This document shows, in pieces, positions 12,778 through 15,964 of a stretch of 15,964 nt of DNA. Location: the NCBI GenBank assembly GCA_028290345.1, contig JAQGKB010000053.1, positions 1 through 15,964 of the forward strand. Reading direction: 5' to 3'. The position numbers and the translations under genes were made by a program. Positions within the stretch are counted from its first letter, which is position 1, and each line of letters starts with the position of its first letter. This stretch comes from Hyphomicrobiales bacterium. Its GTDB lineage: Bacteria > Pseudomonadota > Alphaproteobacteria > Rhizobiales > Devosiaceae. The notes beneath the pieces are model-generated. The model did not search any database, had not been told where the DNA came from, and saw only the letters and a program-made list of their open reading frames with translations.

Positions 12778-13533
12778 CTATCCAAACGGAAAATTGTCGC
12801 GGTCACCGACGGCGAGTTGCTGGTCGCCGTCGGCGAAGAATTGCGGCATGTCGCGGGCGAAGGCCAGCAGTTCCACCATGACGGAATCGATATGCGCCCG
12901 CATCGCCGCCGCGGCCTTCACCGCGTCGCCGGCAACGATCTGATCGAAGATTTCCTGGTGTTCCGCAATCGAATAGGCCAGCCGGCGCGGCGTGATGATC
13001 AGCCGCCGCGCTCGATCGAGATTGGCGCGGGCGCTTTCGATGATGCTCTTGATCTTGGCAAAGCGCATCGCCTCGAAGAGGATATCGTGGAACTCGAGGT
13101 CGCGGTCGTGAAAGCCTTCCTGGTCCTCGAGTTCGGCGGCGGCGCGCTGGTAGCTCAGGTTCAGCCGCAGCGCCTCAATCAGGTCGGGCGTGTCGTTGCC
13201 GACCAGTACGCGGACCGCTTCGCTTTCCAGCGCCTTGCGGATCAGCATGTATTCGAGCACATCGGAAATCCGCACGTAGGAGACGGTCGAGCCGCGCTGC
13301 GGCAAGATATCGACGAGGCCTTCGGCCTGCAGCCGCCCCAGCGCTTCCGATACCGGAAAGCGCGAGACGCCCAGCCGCTCGCAGATTGCACCCTTGTCGA
13401 TGATTTCGCCCGGCTTCAGTTCCAGCGTGACGATCGCCTGGCGCAGCACATCGGTCACGTAAATGGTGACGTTGCCGCGCGCTGGCGCGGCTGGGCGGGC
13501 AAGAAAATGGTAGGGACTTTCTTCCGTCTTCAT
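12778..13533 (-). CDS. GntR-family transcriptional regulator (FadR subfamily, FCD domain)
   Basis: A 251-residue repressor-type regulator. Residues about 22-88 form the winged helix (CERLGVSRFPVSEALGRLQAEGLV is the recognition region, then the wing QRGSTVSYV). Residues about 90-235 form the all-helical FCD ligand domain, with the metal set Asp145, His149 (RDLEFHD), His192 (AEHQ) and His214 (RAHID). FCD regulators commonly sense sugar acids or other organic acids; the neighbouring sugar-acid genes suggest an aldonate or keto-deoxy acid, which is inference. It is divergent from the UxaA-family gene. No Shine-Dalgarno precedes ATG 13533, and the predicted -10 box is so close that the mRNA may be leaderless. 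Confidence 0.92.
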   Translation of the reverse strand: MKTEESPYHFLARPAAPARGNVTIYVTDVLRQAIVTLELKPGEIIDKGAICERLGVSRFPVSEALGRLQAEGLVDILPQRGSTVSYVRISDVLEYMLIRKALESEAVRVLVGNDTPDLIEALRLNLSYQRAAAELEDQEGFHDRDLEFHDILFEAMRFAKIKSIIESARANLDRARRLIITPRRLAYSIAEHQEIFDQIVAGDAVKAAAAMRAHIDSVMVELLAFARDMPQFFADGDQQLAVGDRDNFPFG

Positions 13534-13534
13534 G

Positions 13535-13546
13535 CTAACATGTTAG
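13535..13546. promoter_or_regulatory. Perfect 12-bp palindrome, candidate GntR operator
   Basis: CTAACATGTTAG is fully symmetric and begins 2 bp upstream of the GntR start codon, in the 146-bp gap between the divergent gntR and uxaA-like genes. It covers the predicted -10 of gntR and the -35 zone of the opposite promoter. Symmetric TNACATGTNA-like sites fit FadR-type GntR dimers, so autoregulation plus control of the dehydratase gene is likely. Confidence 0.6.
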
Positions 13547-13568
13547 TTAGATCAATTGCGCTTTACAA
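13540..13568 (-). promoter_or_regulatory. Candidate leaderless promoter of the GntR gene
   Basis: On the minus strand TTGTAA (13568-13563) and TAACAT (13545-13540) are 17 nt apart, each matching four of six consensus positions. The -10 box ends 6 nt before ATG 13533, which places the expected transcription start on the A of the start codon. No Shine-Dalgarno is present, in line with a leaderless mRNA. Confidence 0.5.
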
Positions 13569-13569
13569 T
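13564..13569 (+). promoter_or_regulatory. Candidate -10 box for the UxaA-family gene
   Basis: TACAAT matches five of six positions of TATAAT. The sequence 17-18 nt upstream (TGTTAG/ATGTTA) is a poor -35 and lies inside the 12-bp palindrome, so a bound GntR dimer would block it. It implies a leader of about 105 nt before 13680. Confidence 0.4.
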
Positions 13570-13603
13570 CGCCGGACACACCTGAATACCCATGAAACGA
13601 CTA

Positions 13604-13628
13604 CGGGCTTGTCCCGGCGAACACAAGC
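13604..13628. repeat. Possible degenerate REP-like hairpin in the leader of the UxaA-family gene
   Basis: CGGG-CTTGT-CCCG (13604-13616) has the same 5-nt loop spacing as the other repeats but only a 4-bp stem. It overlaps a second inverted pair, GCTTGT (13607-13612) with ACAAGC (13623-13628). It may be a decayed repeat or a leader structure. Confidence 0.25.
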
Positions 13629-13679
13629 AAACCCGATTGCCAGCCAGTCCTACCCAGCCTTACCCAAGAGCGAAAATCC

Positions 13680-15245
13680 ATGTCAGACGTGATGACACCT
13701 CCTGCCGCCTCGATTGAGCGGCCCCGTACCTTGATCCTCAATGCCGCCGACAATGTCGGCGTGGCGCTGGCCAATCTCGACGTCGGGTCGCTGACCCCAC
13801 AGGGCATCAAACTGGTGAAGCGCGTGCCCCGCGGCCACAAGTTCACCACCGCCGCCATCGCCAAGGGCGCGCCGGTGATCAAGTTCGGCCAGATCATCGG
13901 CTTTGCCTCCAGCGACATCCCGGTGGGCGATTGGGTGCATGAGCACAATTGCAACATGGGCGAGCAGCACGGCGCCTTCGAGCGCGACTACCAGTTCTGC
14001 GAGGGCGTGGTGCCGACCCAGTTCGTGCCCGAAGCGCAGCGTGCGACCTTCGAAGGGTTCCGGCGCGGCAATGGCAAGGCGGGCACTCGCAACTATCTTG
14101 GCATCCTCACCTCAGTAAACTGCTCGGCGACGGTCGCAAAGTTCATGGCGCAGGAAATCACCCGCTCGGGCATCCTCGACGACTATCCGACCATCGACGG
14201 CGTGATCCCGTTCGTGCACGGCACCGGCTGCGCCATGGATCTCGATGGCGAGGGTTTTCGCATCCTGCGGCGGACGCAGTGGGGCTATACTAGCAATCCC
14301 AACCTCGGCGGGGCGCTGCTGGTGGGGCTCGGCTGCGAGGCCTTCCAGATCGGTCGGATGAAGGAGGTCTATGGCGTCACCGACAGCGAGACCTTCCAGA
14401 CCATGACCATCCAGGAGATCGGCGGCACCAAGAAAATGGTCGAGTGGGGCGTCGAAAAGATCAAGGAAATGCTGCCGATCGTTGCTGCCGCGCAGCGCGA
14501 GACGATTTCGGCATCGGAGCTGACCCTGGCGCTGCAGTGCGGCGGTTCGGACGGCTATTCGGGCATCACCGCCAACCCGGCGCTCGGCGTGGCGGCCGAT
14601 ATTCTGGTGCAGCATGGCGGCACGGCGATCTTGTCGGAAACTCCGGAAATCTACGGCGCCGAGCACCTGCTCACCCGACGCGCCGTCAGCCGCGAAGTCG
14701 GCGAGAAACTGATCGAGCGCATCCGCTGGTGGGAAGATTATACCGAGCGCAACCGTGGCGAGATGAACAACAATCCCTCGCCCGGCAACAAGCTCGGCGG
14801 GCTAACCACCATCCTCGAAAAATCGCTGGGCGCGGCGGCCAAGGGTGGCACCTCGCCGCTGACCGCCGTCTACGAATACGCCGAACTCGTCACTGAAAAG
14901 GGCTTCGTGTTCATGGATACGCCCGGCTTCGATCCGGTCTCGGCGACAGGGCAGGTGGCGGGCGGAGCGAACGTGCTCGCCTTCACCACCGGCCGCGGCT
15001 CGGCCTATGGCTGCAAGCCGGTGCCCTCTATCAAGCTCGCGACCAACTCGGAAATGTACCGCCGCATGGAAGGCGACATGGACATCAACTGCGGCGATAT
15101 CGTCGAAGGAGTCAGCATCGAGGACAAGGGCCGCGAGATTTTCGAGGTGATCCTGCGCATCGCCTCGGGCGAAAAGACCAAGTCCGAAGAACTGGGCTAT
15201 GGCGACAACGAGTTCGTGCCATGGCAGGTCGGCGCAACGATGTAG
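13680..15245 (+). CDS. UxaA/GarD-family dehydratase (altronate dehydratase-like, perhaps L-fuconate dehydratase)
   Basis: A 521-residue single-chain sugar-acid dehydratase, about the length of E. coli UxaA and GarD. Residues about 17-90 form the N-terminal SAF domain (NVGVALANLDVG, RVPRGHKFTTAAIAKGAPVIKFG). The large domain follows from about 123, with GTRNYLGILTSVNCSATVA, HGTGCAMD, GLGCEAFQIGRM, LQCGGSDGYSGITANPALG, NPSPGNKLGGLTT and FTTGRGSAYG. These enzymes use a divalent metal to remove water from an aldonate or aldarate. D-altronate or galactarate are textbook substrates. However, UxaA-type proteins also sit in the Campylobacter jejuni L-fucose cluster, so with FucU and the FAH hydrolase nearby L-fuconate or a related aldonate is a good alternative. 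An AAGAG precedes the ATG at 13680. Confidence 0.9.
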   Translation: MSDVMTPPAASIERPRTLILNAADNVGVALANLDVGSLTPQGIKLVKRVPRGHKFTTAAIAKGAPVIKFGQIIGFASSDIPVGDWVHEHNCNMGEQHGAFERDYQFCEGVVPTQFVPEAQRATFEGFRRGNGKAGTRNYLGILTSVNCSATVAKFMAQEITRSGILDDYPTIDGVIPFVHGTGCAMDLDGEGFRILRRTQWGYTSNPNLGGALLVGLGCEAFQIGRMKEVYGVTDSETFQTMTIQEIGGTKKMVEWGVEKIKEMLPIVAAAQRETISASELTLALQCGGSDGYSGITANPALGVAADILVQHGGTAILSETPEIYGAEHLLTRRAVSREVGEKLIERIRWWEDYTERNRGEMNNNPSPGNKLGGLTTILEKSLGAAAKGGTSPLTAVYEYAELVTEKGFVFMDTPGFDPVSATGQVAGGANVLAFTTGRGSAYGCKPVPSIKLATNSEMYRRMEGDMDINCGDIVEGVSIEDKGREIFEVILRIASGEKTKSEELGYGDNEFVPWQVGATM

Positions 15246-15252
15246 TTTCGCG

Positions 15253-15528
15253 ATGCGCACTGTCCAGGTGATCGTGACAGGGGGCGTGCAAGGCGTCGGC
15301 TATCGCGCGTGGACCGAGCGGCAAGCACAACAGCTTGGGCTCGATGGCTGGGTTCGCAACCGGCGCGATGGCTCGGTCGAGGTACTGGTTTGCGGCGATC
15401 CCAATCACGTAGACAAGCTCCTGGCGGCATTCCGGCAGGGGCCGCCCGGCGCAAGGGTTGATGCGGTCGCAATCTCGGATAGTACCGCGACGGTTGCGCC
15501 GGGGTTCAAGGTGCTGCCCAGCGCCTGA
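15253..15528 (+). CDS. acyP: Acylphosphatase
   Basis: A 91-residue cytoplasmic enzyme that hydrolyses carboxyl-phosphate bonds, as in acetyl phosphate (EC 3.6.1.7). The phosphate-binding loop GGVQGVGYR with Arg18 and the GWVRN motif with Asn36 give both catalytic residues; the loop begins GG where GR is more common. NRRDGSVEVLVCG is also conserved. Full length for the family. It starts 7 bp after the dehydratase stop with no clear Shine-Dalgarno, so it is probably translated by coupling on the same transcript. A link to sugar-acid breakdown is not established; acyP genes occur in many contexts. Confidence 0.93.
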   Translation: MRTVQVIVTGGVQGVGYRAWTERQAQQLGLDGWVRNRRDGSVEVLVCGDPNHVDKLLAAFRQGPPGARVDAVAISDSTATVAPGFKVLPSA

Positions 15529-15591
15529 CTGGTAGGCGTGATTCGTTAACGCAATCCCGCCTCCGCCCGCGGCTCCACGTAAATTGTCTAT

Positions 15592-15638
15592 GCGTAACAG
15601 CGGCTTACGCTGTCACAAAGCTGACCCCAAAGTGTCAC
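15592..15638. promoter_or_regulatory. Cluster of short repeats upstream of the last gene
   Basis: The 250-bp interval 15529-15778 has no gene. It holds GCGTAA (15592-15597) opposed by TTACGC (15605-15610), overlapping ACAGCG/CGCTGT, and a direct repeat TGTCAC at 15611-15616 and 15633-15638, exactly 22 bp (two helical turns) apart. CTTACGCT recurs at 15664-15671. This is compatible with a regulated promoter for the downstream gene; no regulator can be named. Confidence 0.3.
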
Positions 15639-15778
15639 GACCTGCTGATCTTGGAGGCGCCTACTTACGCTATGCGAGCCTGCCGAGACCCGGCGCCCTG
15701 GCGCTATTGCGCAAATCAGTTCTGTGTTCGGCAGCCGGACCCCTTTGCAGCTTTCGCTCCAATACGATGGAGTCGATG

Positions 15779-15964
15779 ATGCTGGACAATTCGAGCAACG
15801 GCCCTGCCCTCAGTGCCCGGACGACCACGGGCCAGAGCCTTTCCATTCGCTACGATGCAGCGGCCAATGCCATGGTAATGGTCGAGGAGGACTGGTTCGC
15901 CGGCCCCTTCCGCTCGAGCGCCGTCCTGCCCAAGAGCCGGTTTAGCAAGCGGCTGGGCGGCGAC
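15779..15964 (+). CDS. Unrecognised protein, 5' part, runs off the window
   Basis: An open frame of 62 codons with no stop up to the window edge. GGAG at 15769-15772 sits 6 nt before ATG 15779; ATG 15776 and ATG 15767 in the same frame are less likely starts. The N-terminus MLDNSSNGPALSARTTTGQS is polar, then comes IRYDAAANAMVMVEEDWFAGPF and a basic stretch KSRFSKRLGGD. There is no signal peptide or membrane segment. I do not recognise the family; the call as a gene rests on the Shine-Dalgarno, the uninterrupted frame and protein-like composition. Confidence 0.5.
   Translation, partial: MLDNSSNGPALSARTTTGQSLSIRYDAAANAMVMVEEDWFAGPFRSSAVLPKSRFSKRLGGD

Overview
The window is GC-rich, gene-dense chromosomal DNA. 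Protein content and intergenic repeats suggest an alphaproteobacterium, most likely Hyphomicrobiales and perhaps Devosia-like; this placement is inference, since no rRNA or other phylogenetic marker is present. I see 16 protein genes, two of them cut by the window edges. I see no tRNA, rRNA, CRISPR array, insertion sequence or prophage gene.

Layout. (1) 1-479: 3' end of an RclA-like class I flavoprotein disulfide reductase. (2) 480-820: no gene, but two different REP-like inverted-repeat elements; the second runs into the start of an EamA permease (821-1705). (3) 1776-3848: nicotinate phosphoribosyltransferase (pncB), then a hydroxypyruvate-isomerase-like TIM barrel 3 bp later. (4) 3896-4564, minus: a pentapeptide-repeat protein with some Qnr-like features. 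It is divergent from 4727-6285, an MhqO-like ring-cleaving dioxygenase and an MhqD-like hydrolase 2 bp apart, closed by a strong terminator. (5) 6338-7411, minus: a secreted L,D-transpeptidase, divergent from a secreted LprI-like/DUF3298 protein (7660-8667). (6) 8668-8819: a third REP-like element between convergent genes. (7) 8820-10475, minus: DedA membrane protein, TPR protein and a small GNAT-fold protein. (8) 10765-11160: RidA. (9) 11198-15528: a sugar-acid catabolism locus, with an FAH-family hydrolase, an FucU-type mutarotase and an FCD-type GntR regulator on the minus strand, and a UxaA-family dehydratase followed by acylphosphatase on the plus strand. (10) 15779 to the end: the start of an unrecognised gene.

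How the genes work together. The 11198-15245 block best fits non-phosphorylative catabolism of L-fucose or a similar sugar. FucU interconverts anomers, a UxaA-type enzyme dehydrates the aldonate, and the FAH enzyme cleaves a 2,4-diketo-3-deoxy acid. The sugar dehydrogenase, lactonase, keto-deoxy-acid dehydrogenase and transporter would lie outside the window. The GntR gene appears to have a leaderless promoter whose -10 box lies inside a perfect 12-bp palindrome, a good candidate for its own operator. The MhqO/MhqD pair suggests protection against quinones or hydroquinones. The L,D-transpeptidase and LprI-like genes both act in the periplasm.

The clearest structural oddity is the intergenic repeats. 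Three unrelated sequence families share one design: hairpins with an 8-bp stem and 5-nt loop, present twice in inverted orientation. In several arms, differences are compensated so that pairing is kept.
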